A DNA stretch of 64,000 bases, from positions 1 to 64,000 of the forward strand of contig CAUYUJ010002049.1 in assembly GCA_963575745.1 (NCBI GenBank). Reading direction: 5' to 3'. Made by a program: the position numbers and the translations under genes. This document shows, in pieces, positions 53,428-64,000 of the stretch (the first letter of the stretch is position 1; each line of letters opens with the position of its first letter). This DNA is from Prorocentrum cordatum. Lineage: Eukaryota > Sar > Dinophyceae > Prorocentrales > Prorocentraceae. The notes under the pieces were generated by a model. The model worked only from the letters and a program-made list of their open reading frames with translations. It ran no database searches and was not told the origin of the DNA.

Positions 53428-54788
53428 TCCGGGGCGTTCGAGAGCTAGTGGGCAAGAAAAATCTCGACGAACCTTTTGGTGATTTTGGTCGGTTGAACAT
53501 TTTGTTCTCGAAATTCAACCATTCGTTTGAGCTTTAGTATTTTTCCCCACCATATTCGATCTGATTACCGCTCGCCATCTTGATCTCAGCTCGATCGGCT
53601 ACCTTTTACTGCCAAAACTCGTTGCGGCGGGATCGGTCGTTTCGAGTCATCTTGACACTCGTTGACGGTGTTTTGTACTTAACTCGAGCTGTAGAGCAGC
53701 TACAGAGCGGATACTTACAGAAGCCGATTCGGAATCATCAGGCGCGCTCGTTAGTTGCATCTAGATCTGAACTCGGTCTGCTGCCCGAGCTAGGTCAGCG
53801 AAACTATTTGATTATTCGAGTCATCTCGAGAGGTGCTGTCGGTTTTCCGTACTTAACTCGGGCTGTAGAAGAGCTATAGAGCTGATATTCACAGAAACTG
53901 ATTCGTAATCATCAGGTGCGTCTATCTCTAGCATCTAGGGGTCTGAACTCGGTCTACTACTCGAGCTAGGTCACGAAACTGTTCGTATTCTACGAATTTC
54001 ATTGGCGGATACTGTCGATTTTCGCTATTTAATTCGAGCTGTGCAGGAGCTACAGAGCTGATGCGCATATGTTACCGATTCGGATCATCAGGCGCGCTCG
54101 TTAGTTACCTCCAGAGGTCTGAACTGGGTCTGCTACTCGAGCTAGGTCCGCGAAACTATTAGTATTCTTCGAGCCATCTTGACAGGTGCTGTCGGCTCTC
54201 AGTACTCAATTCGGGCTGTAGTAATGCTTTAGAGCTGGTACTTACAGAAACCGATTCAGAATCATCAGGCGCGCTTGTCTGTTGCATCGAGAGGTCCGAA
54301 CTAGCTGCTACTCGAGCCAGGTCCGGGAAACCATCTGTATTCCTCGAATTCTCTAAACAGGCGCTGTCGGTGTTTGTGCTTAACTCGAGCTTCAGCATAG
54401 CCACAGGGCTTGTACGCACACATAACCGATTCAGAATCACAGGCGTGTTTGCTGAACTGAACTCGGTCTGCGACTCGAGCTAGGTCGCAAAACTCTTTGT
54501 GTTGGACCGATTTTTCTTCGAAATAACGGTGAATTTCTTCACCTAACTGAAGAGCTCTTTGGGACATAAATGAAATGGAAATCATGAGGCGCCGCTTGGC
54601 TCGATCTGTTCAGCACAACAATGGAAAGGGAATTATCAGCGGCAATGGCCTGAGATGAGTCTCCTATCAGCGCTCCGACTGACAAAATATTCGTCCCCTG
54701 CTACTTCTGTGGACATAATATATGGAAAGGAAGCTCTACGAGTCTCCCGGCGGTAAGAAAGGTTGACGGTTTACCGCCGGCGCCCAGT
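53428..54788 (+). repeat. HA element with diverged last monomers
   Basis: Head, about five to six monomers, then an unusual stretch (54480-54720) shared only with 58620-58880 (AATTTCTTCACCTAACT, GAGATGGAAATC-like), then tail. The two copies form a subfamily. Confidence 0.75.
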
Positions 54789-55072
54789 TTGTCCTGGAGA
54801 GCTCTGGGGGGCTCTCCTGAAGCGCTTGGAAAGCGCTGCCAGGCACGCCTGCACGCGAGCCTGCACGCGTGCAGGCACGCGTGGACGCGTGCTGACGGGC
54901 TGCCGGCACGGGCGAGTTGCTGCGAGGACCGTGGACAGCCGTGGAGAAGCTCCTGGCAGGCAACACCACCGTCCCGCTTCTAATCTAAAGCTCTCTAGCT
55001 CTCAGAGAGCTCTGCCAGTGGAATTCCTGAGGGGCATTTTTATGATCGAAACACTTGCAGCAACCGACGTTA
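54789..55072 (-). repeat. HC element and HB scrap
   Basis: HC of about 230 bp with a palindrome at 54855-54885, ending GAGCTCTGCCA rather than CCGGGA, then about 50 bp of HB interior. Confidence 0.6.
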
Positions 55073-55335
55073 GATTTCCGGGGAGCTCTCTGAGATCTAG
55101 AGGGTTTTAGATTGGAAGCCGGACGATGGTGGTGCCTGCCAGCAGCCCATCTTCGCCGCTCCAGAATCCCCGGAGGGGCCCGGAAAACGTCGCAGCGGGT
55201 CCGGGAGCGCTTCCGGCACGCGCCCGCGCGTGCCTGCACGCGTGCGGGCACGCCTGGAGGCCTGGCAGCTCTTTCGGAGCGCTTCAGGGGAGCTCCCCAG
55301 AGCTCTTCAGGTCAGATTTTGGACGCTGCCAGTAA
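55073..55335 (+). repeat. HC element, forward
   Basis: Starts TTTCCGGGGAGC, palindrome 55215-55250 with a CGGGC change, short right end (TTTTGGACGCTGCCAG). Confidence 0.65.
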
Positions 55336-56012
55336 AGACAGAAGGTTCTCTTCATGTCTTCCGAGGATCGCCGTGCAAGACAAGAGCTCTACGAGATTTC
55401 CGGCGGTAACCAGGTTGACCCTGCCTTGTAGAGCTCTGGTAGTAACAGAGCTACAGGAATTCGGCGACACATGAAGCTTGTTGGCGAAATACCTCGTAGA
55501 GTTCTTCGGCGAACAGGAATTCGAACGAGAGAGGATCTGGTAACCTGGGGCCGGTTTTCTCTCACTTTATATGGATTTTTCAAATTCGTTCGTTTTCAGA
55601 ACTGGGATTTTTTTATTTCCTGTAGTAAGCTATGGCGGACCTGCTGGTGAATTTTTTATGGCTGTAGGGGCAGTATTACTATGAAGCACTTCGAGGAACC
55701 GACTTTGTATCGACACGAAAAAATGCGTTTTCTGAGTCATCTGATAAGCTTTTTCGGTGACCAGGCAGGGAGGGAGGAAGCGGAGTCGGTTATGCCGCGT
55801 CTGCCGTCAAATTCTGAGGTCTGTAGGTGCAGTATTTCTATAAAACACATTTGGAGGAACGGACTTTGAATGAGAACAAAAGAATTGTTATTTTTCGAGT
55901 TTCGGCTCTCGCTTCAGCAGCTCCCTTCGTGTATTCCCGAGCGCTGTGCAAGAAAAGAGCTCTACGAGGTTCCCGGCGGCAACCTGGTTGACGGTTTACG
56001 GCCGGTTCCCAG
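55336..56012 (+). repeat. HB fragments, rearranged
   Basis: An HB right end (55380-55420) lacking the second tail arm, a damaged HB left end (55490), interior with a piece duplicated around 55620 and 55790 (TATGCCGCGTCTGCC), and a right end with the hairpin arm TTTACGGCC. End CCCAGT at 56013. Confidence 0.55.
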
Positions 56013-56581
56013 TACCTCGTGGAGCTCTTCGGCATCGATGAGCTAGAGGAATTCCGGCGCGGAGTGGAGCTAGTTGGTCGACCCGGCCCGGGCGTGCAAA
56101 GTAGTGACTTTAGGTCGTCGGTTTTGCTACGATATATTTAACCATTTATTTTGAGAGCAGTTTTTCGCGCTAAGCATGCCCATATGAATTTCTCTCTGAC
56201 AGCAGATCAGCTCTGCCGATGTGTTTCATTAAGAGTTGACTTCCCGGAACCGAGCCAATCAAACATGAAGATTTTCAGAAAATCTTTATTTTATGACTCT
56301 CTTTCCAATTTTGGAGCTCTAACGATTGGTTTTGGCTGATGATTGCGCAGAGCAGAGCTCTGCATAAATAAGTTAACTCTCGAATTCTTAGCGCATTCGG
56401 TCGACAAGTTCTTCGCGGCGAAGCCAGGGACCTGACCTCACATTGAAAAACAAATCGAAAATTAAAGATTTGAAGAAAATCTACTGCGAAGTTCTCTGCT
56501 TCGATTCTGAGCACTCTTATGTGTGGAAGGAGCTCTACGAGCGGGCGGTGACCAGGTTCACAGTTCACCGCCGGCGCCAGT
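56013..56581 (+). repeat. HB element, long variant
   Basis: Left end at 56013. The interior is about 170 bp longer than usual and resembles 10980-11130 (AAGCATGCGCATAT, GATCGAAATG type). Tail stem partly lost at the outer side (GAGCGGGCGGTGACC). Confidence 0.65.
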
Positions 56582-56762
56582 TTACCGCTGGTTCCCATCT
56601 AAAACCCTCTCGCTCTCAGAGAGCTCTCCGGGAACTTGCGTCCAAAACCCGGAGAGCAAAGAGGCGCTCGCAGAAACACAGCGCACGCGCGCGGCTCAGC
56701 GTGCGTGAAAACGTTGGAAATCTCGCGAGACGGAGCTCTGGAGCCGCTGGAAAGCTTCAATG
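56582..56762 (-). repeat. HC ends without core
   Basis: CCCAT end of an HB tail, then an HC left end (CTCTCCGGGAA), an HC right end (GTCCAAAACCCGGAGAGC) and a block GCGTGCGTGAAAACGTTGG shared with 59270-59300. Confidence 0.55.
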
Positions 56763-57826
56763 TAACTTGTAGAGTTTTTTTCAGCTAGTTGGAAGCTTAA
56801 GAGTAATTCCGGGGCGCTGCAAAGCTAGTGGGCAAGAACAATCTCGACTGACTTTGGTCGGCTGGAGAGCTAGTTGGCTAGAACAATCTCGACGGACCTT
56901 TTGCTGATTTTGGGTCGGTTAAAATTTGTGTTCTCGAAATTCAACCATTCGTTAGAGCTCTCGTATTTTTCTCTACCACACTCGATCTTATTTTCGCTCG
57001 CCATCTTGATCTTAGCTCGATCGGGTACTTTTTATTGTCAAAAAGCGTTGCGGCGGGATCGGCCGTTTCGAGTCATCTTGACACGCGTTGTCGGTTTTTT
57101 TTGTATTTAATTCGAGCTGTAGGACAGCTACAGAGCTCATACTTACAGAAACCGATTCAGAATAATGACGCGCGGTTGTCTGTTGAATTCAGAGCTCTCA
57201 ACTCGGTCTGCTGCCCGAGCTAGGTCCGCGAAACTATTCGTAATGTTCGAGTCATCTTGGGAGGTGCCGTCGGTTTTCTGCACTTAACTCGGGCTGTAGG
57301 GGGCTACAGGGCTGATAATCACAGGAATCGATTCTGAAACATCAGCCGCGTCCGCCTGTCGCATTCAGAGGTCTCAACTCGGTCTGCTACTCCAGCTAGG
57401 TTCGCGAAACTATTCGTATTGTTCGAGTGATTTTCGCACGTAACTCGGGCTGTAGGAAAGCTATAGAGCTGATACGCACAGAAATGGATTCGATATCATC
57501 GTGCGCGTTCGTCTGCTGCATCCAGCCTGGACTGGGTTTGCTACTCGGGCTCGGTCCGTAAAACTATTCGTGTTCTTCAAAGCACCGTGGCAGATGTTGC
57601 CCTTTCCTGTATTGAACTTGGGCTGTAGGAGAGCAACGACCTGGTACGCATTGAAAACGAGGTCCTGAAGTATCAGGGGCGTTCGGCTGTTGCATCGAGA
57701 GGTCTGAAATCGCTCGGGCTGAAAAACTATTCGTTCTCTACAATTTTTTGGACATCTTATTTGGCCAGGAAGCTCAACGAGTCCCCCGGCGGTAGCAAGG
57801 TTGAAGGTTTACCGCCGGCGCCCAGT
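56763..57826 (+). repeat. HA element, doubled left end
   Basis: Two overlapping HA left/head starts at 56763-56870 and 56860-56960, about four monomers, tail with TAGCAAGG loop. Confidence 0.75.
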
Positions 57827-58943
57827 TTTGTTCTCGAAATTCAAACACTCGTTAGAGGTCTAGTATTTTTTCCCACCATATTCGATCTCATTCCGTTGCC
57901 GTCTTGATCTTAGCTCGATCGGGTACCTTTTACTGCCAGAAAGCGTTGCGGCGGGATCGGCCGTTTCGAGTCATCTTGATACGCGTTGACGTTTTTTGTA
58001 CTGAACTCGAGCTTCAGAGCAGCTACAGAGCTGATAATACCAGGAACCCTCTTAGAATCATCAGACGCGTTTGTCTGTTGCATCTAGAGGTCTAAACTCG
58101 GTCTGCTGCTCGAGCTAGGTCAGCGAAATTATTCGTATTCTTCGAGTCATCTTGACAGGTGCTGTCGGTTTTCTGTACACAACTCGGGCTGTAGGAGAGC
58201 TAAAGAGCTCGTATTCACAGAAACCGATTCATAATCATCAGGCGCGTCTGTCTCCAGCATCTAGGGGTCTGAACTTCCGCGAAACTATTCGTATTCTTCG
58301 AGTCATCTTAACAGGTGCTGTCGGTTTTCTGTACTTAACTCGGGCTGTAGAAACGCTTTAGAGCTGGTACTCACATAAACCGATTCAGAATCATCAGGCG
58401 GGCTTGTCTGTTGCATCCAGAGGTCCGAACTAGGTCTGCTACTCGGAGCCAGGTCCGCGAAACCATTTGTATTCTTCGAGTTCTCTAAACAAGCGCTGTC
58501 GGTGTTCTGTACTTAACTCGAGCTTCAGCATAGCTACAGAGCTTGTACGCACACATTATCTATTCAGAATCACAGGCGCGTTTGTCTGAAGCACCCAGAG
58601 CTCTCAACTCAGTCTGCGACCCGAGCTAGGTCGCAAAACTATTCGTATTGGACTAATTTCTCTTCGAAATGAGGGTGAATTTCTTCACCTAACTTGGAGC
58701 TCTTTGGCACATCAATGAGATGGAAATCCTGAGGCGCCGCTCGACTCGATCTGTTCAGCACAACAATGGGAAGGGAATTATCAGCAGCAATAGTATCTAG
58801 ACGCCTGAGATCGGTCTGCTATCAGCGCTCGGACTGAACAAATATTCGTCCCCTGCTACTTCTTTGGAGATAATACATGGAAAGGAAGCTCTACGAGTCC
58901 CTCGGCGGTAAGAAAGGTTGACGGTTTACCGCTGGCGCCCAGT
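57827..58943 (+). repeat. HA element, same subfamily as 53428
   Basis: Starts in the head, about four monomers, then the special 58620-58880 stretch, right end and tail (one G:T pair, ACCGCTGGC). Confidence 0.75.
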
Positions 58944-59604
58944 TGCTGTACGCTCTGGAAAAGCTGTCCTTCACAGCTCCGGGGGCTCCCCTGCAGCGCT
59001 TCCGAAGCGCTGCCAGGAACGCTTCCACGCGTGCCTGCGCGCGTGCATGCACTCGTGGACGCGTGCCCGAAGCGCTCCCGGACGAGCTGCCGGGACGGGC
59101 TAACTGCTGCGAGGATCGTGGGGCGGGGGAGATGGGCTGCTGGCAGGCACCACCACCGTCCGGCTCCTAATCTAAAACCCTCTAGCTCTCAGAGCTTTCC
59201 GGGAACTTGGTAGCGTCCAAAACCTGGAGAGCGAAGAGGCACTCGCAGAAACACAGCACACGCACGCGGCTCAGCGTGCGTGGAGACGTTGGAAATCTCG
59301 CGAGACGGAGCTCTGGGGCCGCTGGAAAGCTTCCCAACGTTGCTGTACGCTCTGGAAAAGCTGTCATTCACAGCTCCGGGGGCTCCCCTGCAGCGCTTCT
59401 GAAGCGCTGCCAGGAACGCTTCCGCGCGTGCCTGCACGCGTGCAGGCACGCGTGGACGCGTGCCGGAAGCGCTCCTGGACCAGCTGCCGGGACGGGAGAG
59501 CTGTTGCGAGGATCGTGGAGCGGCGGAGATGGGCTGCTGGCGGGCACCACCACCGTCCGGCTTCTAATCTAAAACCCTCTCGCTCTCAGAGAGCTCTCCG
59601 GGAA
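58944..59604 (-). repeat. Two HC elements separated by a shared block
   Basis: HC at about 58944-59205 and 59206-59604. Both contain TGTACGCTCTGGAAAAGCTG and similar palindromes (59022, 59425), so one is a duplicate of the other. Confidence 0.7.
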
Positions 59605-60056
59605 TATCTTTCAAATCTTAGCAAAAACCAAGAGTTGTCACATTGTCTCTTCTGGTCGGCTCGACCGACTAGCTCCACCCCGCGCCGGAATTCTTTTTAG
59701 CTCATCGATAACGAAGAGCTCTACGAGGTACTAGCTCTCGAGCGCCCCGGAATTACTCTGAAGCTTGCAGCAACTAGCTAAGGGAAGCTCTACGAGTTAC
59801 TCGCTCTCCAGCGCCCCGGAATTTCTCTTCAGCTTCCAGCAACTAGCTCAGGGAAGCTCTACGAGCTACTCTTAAGCTTCCAGCAACTAGCTAGTAGAAG
59901 CTCTACGAGTAATTTTCAATCGACCAAAAGTCACCAAAAGGTCAGTCGAGATTTTTCTTGCCAACTAGCTCTCCAGCGCCCCGGAATTACTCTTAAGCTT
60001 CCAGCAACTAGCTGAGGGAAGCTCTACAAGTTACTAGCTGCACCCCGAGCCGGAAG
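59605..60056 (-). repeat. Cluster of left-end mini-modules, reverse
   Basis: HB interior plus left end (59605-59730), then HA left ends ending near 59797, 59870, 59912 and 60034. Several abut at ACTAGCTC or ACTCTTAAGC edges. No tails. Confidence 0.7.
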
Positions 60057-61136
60057 TACCTCGTAGAGCTCTTCGGCAAGATGAGCTCAGAGGAATTCGG
60101 GCGCAGGGTGGAGCTAGTTGGCAGACTCGACCTTAAGAGACAATGTGGTTACTTTGGGTCAGTTTTTCGGTCTTTGTGTAAAATTTGAAAGTTCGTTTTA
60201 AGAACAGGTATTTTTCCCACCTGTAGTGGGTTATTGCGCGCGCGGCTGTGAAATTCTCAGGTCTGTAGCTCCAATATTACTATCAACAGACTCGAGGGAA
60301 CCGTCGACCGTTTCGAGTCATCTTGACACGCGTTCATGGTTTTCTGTATTTAACTCGAGAGATAGGAAAGCTACAGATCTGATACTTACAGAAACCGATT
60401 TAGAATGATCGGGCGCGTTCGTCTGTCCCATCGGGAGGTCTGAGCTCGGTCTGCTACTTGAGCTAGATCCGCTAAACTATTCGTATTATACGAGTGATCT
60501 TGACAGATGCTGTTGGTTTCTGTACTTCACTGGGGCTGTAGGAGAGCTACTGAGCTGGAACGCACACGAATCGATTCGGAATCATAAGGCGCGTTCGTCT
60601 CTTGCATCTAAAGTTCCGAAATCGGTCTGCGTCTCGAGCTACGTCCACAAACCAGTTTGTCTTCTTCGAGTCATCTTGACAGGTGCTGTTGGCTTTGTGT
60701 ACTTAACTCGAGCTTTAGAGGGGCTACAAAGCTGTTGCGCCCACGTAATCGATCCAGAATCACCAGGCGCGTAGGTCTCAAGCATCTAGAGCCTGAACTC
60801 AGTCTGCTACTGGAGCTAGGTCCGCAAAACTATTCGTATTCGACCGTTTTTTTCATGATGGTAAATTTTCACTTAACTTGAGCTGAAGATGAGCTTCAGA
60901 GCTCTTCCGCACTTAAATCAAAAGAAAATCGCGAGGCGCGCTAGTCTGAAGTATCTAGACGCTTGGCTTGGCTCTTCTGTAAGCGTAGACGGCAAACAGC
61001 TAGTCATACTCTGTTATTTTTGAGGTGATGGAATTCGTTTTCTGGACTGAACTCGACCGATCAGCGCCGCGCGAGAACGGAGCTCTACGAGGCTTCCGGC
61101 GTTAACCTGGTTGACGGTTTACCGCCGGCTCCCTGT
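60057..61136 (+). repeat. AB chimera with about four monomers
   Basis: HB left half to TCAACAGACTCGAGGGAACC, monomers 60300-60960 that are strongly diverged, then HB right end GGAGCTCTACGAGG and tail ending CCCTGT at 61136. Confidence 0.7.
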
Positions 61137-61435
61137 CCTCTAGCTCATCGATGCCGAAGAGCTTTACGAGGTACGCTTAATCTTCCAGCAAATAGCTAAG
61201 GGGAGCTCTACGAGTACCTCGTAGAGCTTTTCGGCATCGATGAGCTAGAGGAATTTCGGCGCGGGGTGCAGCAAGTACCTCGTAGAGCTCTTCGGCATCG
61301 ATAAGCTGGAGGAATTCTGGCGCGGGTTGGAGCTAGTACCTCGTAGAGCTCTTCGGCATCGATGAGCAAGAGGAATTCCGGCGCGGGGTGGAGCTAGTTG
61401 GCCCATCCGGCTGGGGCGGACAAAATGATAACTTT
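61137..61435 (+). repeat. HB and HA left-end mini-modules
   Basis: Reverse HB module and reverse HA module, then three forward HB modules at about 61215, 61275 and 61337, each ending GCAAGT or GCTAGT at the next start. Confidence 0.7.
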
Positions 61436-61858
61436 TTCCCGGAGAGCTCTCTGAGAGCTATAGGGTTTTAGATTAGACACCGGACGATGGTGGTGCCTGC
61501 CAGCAGCCCATGTTCGCTGGTCCAGGATCCCCGCATAATTTCGTTTGTTCCCGGATAGCCTCTTGGGCTAGATAGGGTTAGCAGAAGAGAAGCCGGCGGG
61601 TGCGCGTGCGTCGCCGCACCCCTCCGATCACCGCTCCACGTTCCCTTCTGTGGCTCCCCGGCAGCGTGTCCCGGATCGCCTGTTCCAATGCGTTCCCGTA
61701 GAACGTGCTCCAGAAGCCTCGCGAAGCTTCCCGGGCGGCGAGCCCCCACGCGTGCCGGCGCGCGCGGAAGCGTCGCTCTCAGCCCTTCATGGGCGCTTTA
61801 GGGCGACCGTCGAGCTCAGCCTCGCTCGGTTTCCAGCGCCTCCGCGCACGTGTAGGAC
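61436..61858 (+). repeat. HC left end followed by HE element
   Basis: HC start TTCCCGGAGAGC to CCCCGCATAATTTCG, then HE from TTCCCGGATAGCC, with GTTCCCGTAGAACGTGC and a diverged palindrome (61748-61775). It is cut at about 61858. Confidence 0.65.
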
Positions 61859-62887
61859 TGGGATCCGGCGGTAAACCGTCAACGAGATAACCGCCGGGAG
61901 CCTCGTAGAGCTCTTTTCTCGCGCGGCGCTGCTCGGAACACACCGGAAAAGCTTTTTCAATTGTGAAGGAAAAAGCTAGAACATATTTTTTCCGTTTTCA
62001 TCCAACGTCGGTTCCCGTGATAGTAACATTGCATCTGCGGACCTGAGAATTGGACTGGCAGATACACGTGAGAATATTTTTTCTTCTGATTTATGTACGG
62101 GAGAGCTCTCGAGCTCATCTGCAGCTCGAGTTAAGTGAAACATTTCACCATCGGTTCGAACAAATCGGTCGCATACGAATAGTTTTGCGGACCTAGCTCG
62201 AGTAGCAGACTCTGTTCAGAGCTCTAAATGCTTCAGCCGAACGCCTCTGATGATTCTGAATCGGTTTCTGTACGCACCAGCCCGCTAGCTCTTACAGCTC
62301 GAGTAAAGCACATAATGCCAAGAGCGCCTGTAAAGAGAACTTGAGAAATACGAATAGTGTCGCCTAGCTCGAGTAGCAGACCGAGTGCAGACCTCTCGAT
62401 GCAACAGACAAACGTGCCTGGTGATACTGAATCAGTGCATGTGCGTAGCAGCTCTGTAGCTCCTCTAAATCGTGAGTGAAGTACAGAAAACCGACAGCAC
62501 TTGTCGAAATCATTCGAAGAATACGAATAGTTTTGCGGACCTAGCTCGAGTAGCAGATCGAGTTCAGACCTCTGGATGCAACAGACGAGCGTGCCTGATC
62601 AATCTGAATCGGTCTCTGTAAGTATCAGCTCTGTAGCTCTCCTTAATCTCGAGTTAAGTACCGAAAACCGTGAACGCGTGTCAGGATGACTCGGAACAGA
62701 GTCGGTTCCCTCAAGTTTTTTGATAGTAATATTGCATCTACGGACCTGAGAATTTGACTGGCAGACGCGGCATAACCCACTACAGGTGGGAAACATACCT
62801 GTTCTTAAGACGACCTTTCAAATTTTACACAAAGATAGAAACACCGACCCCAAGTCACCACATTGTCTCTTAAGGTCGGGTCGGCCA
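61859..62887 (-). repeat. AB chimera, reverse
   Basis: Tail 61864-61900 (GAGATAACCGCC arm), HB right part to about 62100, about three to four monomers (62110-62700), HB left half to 62887 where its end is cut by the next tail. Confidence 0.7.
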
Positions 62888-63171
62888 ACTGGCGCCGGCG
62901 GTGAACCGTCAACCTGGTCACCGCCGGGAACCTCGTAGAGCTCCTTGCACCCGTAAGAAAGCTCAGAATCGAAGCGGAGAGCTTCTGGGAGCTTTTCTAG
63001 AAAAACGTCAAATTGAGATTTTTTGGAATCAACATGAAGTCGGTTCCCGGAAGTTAACTGGTACTAAAACTGGCTCTAGAGCGCTGAGCTGCTGAGGGAA
63101 CAAAGTTTATATGCCAATGCTCGGCGTAAAAATCTGCTTTCTCAAAATGAATTTTCAAATATCTTTCAAAT
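62888..63171 (-). repeat. HB element, left-truncated, reverse
   Basis: Perfect tail (GGCGGTGA/TCACCGCC), right end CTCGTAGAGCTCCTTG, interior to CAAATATCTTTCAAATGG. Confidence 0.7.
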
Positions 63172-63570
63172 GGAACCGGCGCTAAACCGTCAACCAGGTT
63201 ACCGCCGGGGCCCTCGTAGAGCTCTTTTCTCGCACGGCGCTCCTCGGTACACATAAAGGAAGCCTCTGGAGCAAGACCCGAAAAACTCGAACAATCACGT
63301 TTTTATGTTCTTTATCCAAAGACTGTTGCTCCAAGTGTTTTGATAGTAATACTGCACCTACGGACCTGAGAATTTGACTGGCAGACGCGGCATAACCCAC
63401 TACAGGTGCGAAAAATTTGGTTTCTGAAAATGAATTGTCAAATCTCTTCCAAATTCTAGGAAAATCGATCCAAAGTTGTCACGTTGTCTCTTCTCGTCGG
63501 GTCGACCAACTAGCTCCACCCCGCGCCGGAATTCCTCTAGCTCATCGATGCCGAAGAGCTCTACGAGGTA
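63172..63570 (-). repeat. HB element, complete, reverse
   Basis: Tail with one lesion (CCGGCGCTAAACC), HB interior with TTTTGATAGTAATACTGC, left end GAGCTCTACGAGGTA at 63570. Confidence 0.75.
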
Positions 63571-63749
63571 TCTTCGCAAGACCGACCGAAAGTCATCACT
63601 TTGTCCGCCCGGGCCGGGTCGGCCAACTAGCCTCACCCCGCGCCGGAATTCCTCTAGCTGATCGATGCCGAAGAACTCTACGAGGTACTAGCTCCACCCT
63701 GCGCCCGAATTTTTCTTAGCTCATCTTGCCGAGGAGCTCTACGAGGTAT
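63571..63749 (-). repeat. Two HB left-end modules
   Basis: Modules ending GAACTCTACGAGGTA (63688) and GAGCTCTACGAGGTA (63749). The first includes about 60 bp of interior. Confidence 0.65.
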
Positions 63750-64000
63750 GCATTTGGCCGCGCTGCATGCGCAGACCGCGTGCGGACCAGTCTAAGGCGA
63801 ACGAGGGGGCGCGCGCGGCGCCGGGAGCAAGGCCCCGGGTGGCGCTTGCGCGACGAGACCCGCGCGCGCACGTCTCTCGCTTGGCTATCCGGTTTTAGAC
63901 AACAACAGGTCCCGGCAGCGGGTCCCGGAGAGGTTCCGGCACGCGTCCACGCCTGCCTGCACGCGTGCAGGCACGCGTGGAAGCGTGCCTGGCAGCGCTT
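63750..64000 (+). repeat. HE fragment and HC core, cut by window end
   Basis: GC-rich HE-like stretch with GGTGGCGCTTGCGCGACGAG and CTCGCTTGGCTATCCGG, then an HC core with the palindrome half at 63938-63980. Confidence 0.6.

Noticed and set aside
1-64000. CRISPR array
   Set aside because: Repeats are long, diverged and directly joined or nested, without short regular spacers; the context is eukaryotic retroelement sequence.

Overview
The window reads as a gene-poor, repeat-saturated piece of a eukaryotic nuclear genome. I see no host protein gene, rRNA, tRNA, spliced-leader RNA, CRISPR array or bacterial feature. A compact two-ORF non-LTR retrotransposon inside wall-to-wall repeats of about 50% G+C would suit a protist with a large genome, such as a dinoflagellate. 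That is inference: no diagnostic host gene is present.

The only convincing protein-coding unit is a full-length non-LTR retrotransposon (LINE) on the + strand at 27826-33918, flanked by a 12-bp target-site duplication and ending in a short A-tract. ORF1 (28382-29452) has a coiled coil and an RNA-binding-like region. ORF2 (29615-33862, open in frame back to 29453) has an APE-type endonuclease, a reverse transcriptase, a 30-bp minisatellite coding for a 10-residue repeat, a basic nuclear-localisation-like motif, and a C-terminal RNase H whose motifs are in circularly permuted order. ORF1 and ORF2 share one reading frame and are separated by a single UGA. Two endonuclease catalytic positions lie between that UGA and the first ORF2 AUG. 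The RT active site reads YADN instead of YADD.

Almost everything else is a nested mosaic of non-autonomous elements. I name them here HA, HB, AB, HC, HD and HE. HA starts T|AACTCGTAGAGCTTCC, carries a ~300-bp head and then a variable number of ~178-bp tandem satellite monomers, and ends with the inverse of its left end, a hairpin and CAG|T. HB (~380-400 bp) starts T|ACCTCGTAGAGCTCTT and ends the same way without satellite. AB is HB with monomers spliced inside. HC (~250-330 bp) and HD (~390 bp) have subterminal inverted repeats (CCCGGAGAGC or CCCGGATAGC) and end in a short TTGG/CCAA-type hairpin and AAG|T; HC carries a central palindrome of up to 42 bp. HE is a GC-rich relative. Subterminal inverted repeats, internal tandem repeats, a 3'-terminal hairpin, insertion at T and no visible multi-base target duplication together resemble Helentron-associated elements (HINE/DINE-1-like rolling-circle elements). 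No Rep/helicase source is in the window.

Layout: 1-5.5 kb, HA/AB/HB elements mostly on the - strand; 6-15 kb, a dense HC/HE cluster with HB insertions; 15-20 kb, HA, HD and HC mixed; 20-47 kb, HA and HB in one orientation with the LINE at 27.8-33.9 kb; 47.3-48.9 kb, an unrelated low-complexity insertion with a purine tract, ~310-bp tandem units and a G-quadruplex motif; 49-59 kb, more HA/HB; 59-64 kb, HC, left-end mini-modules and - strand HB/AB. Between about 18.0 and 61.1 kb some 44 readable tail hairpins all point the same way, which favours growth by segmental or tandem duplication as well as transposition. Coordinates of the mosaic pieces come from visual alignment and may be off by several bases.
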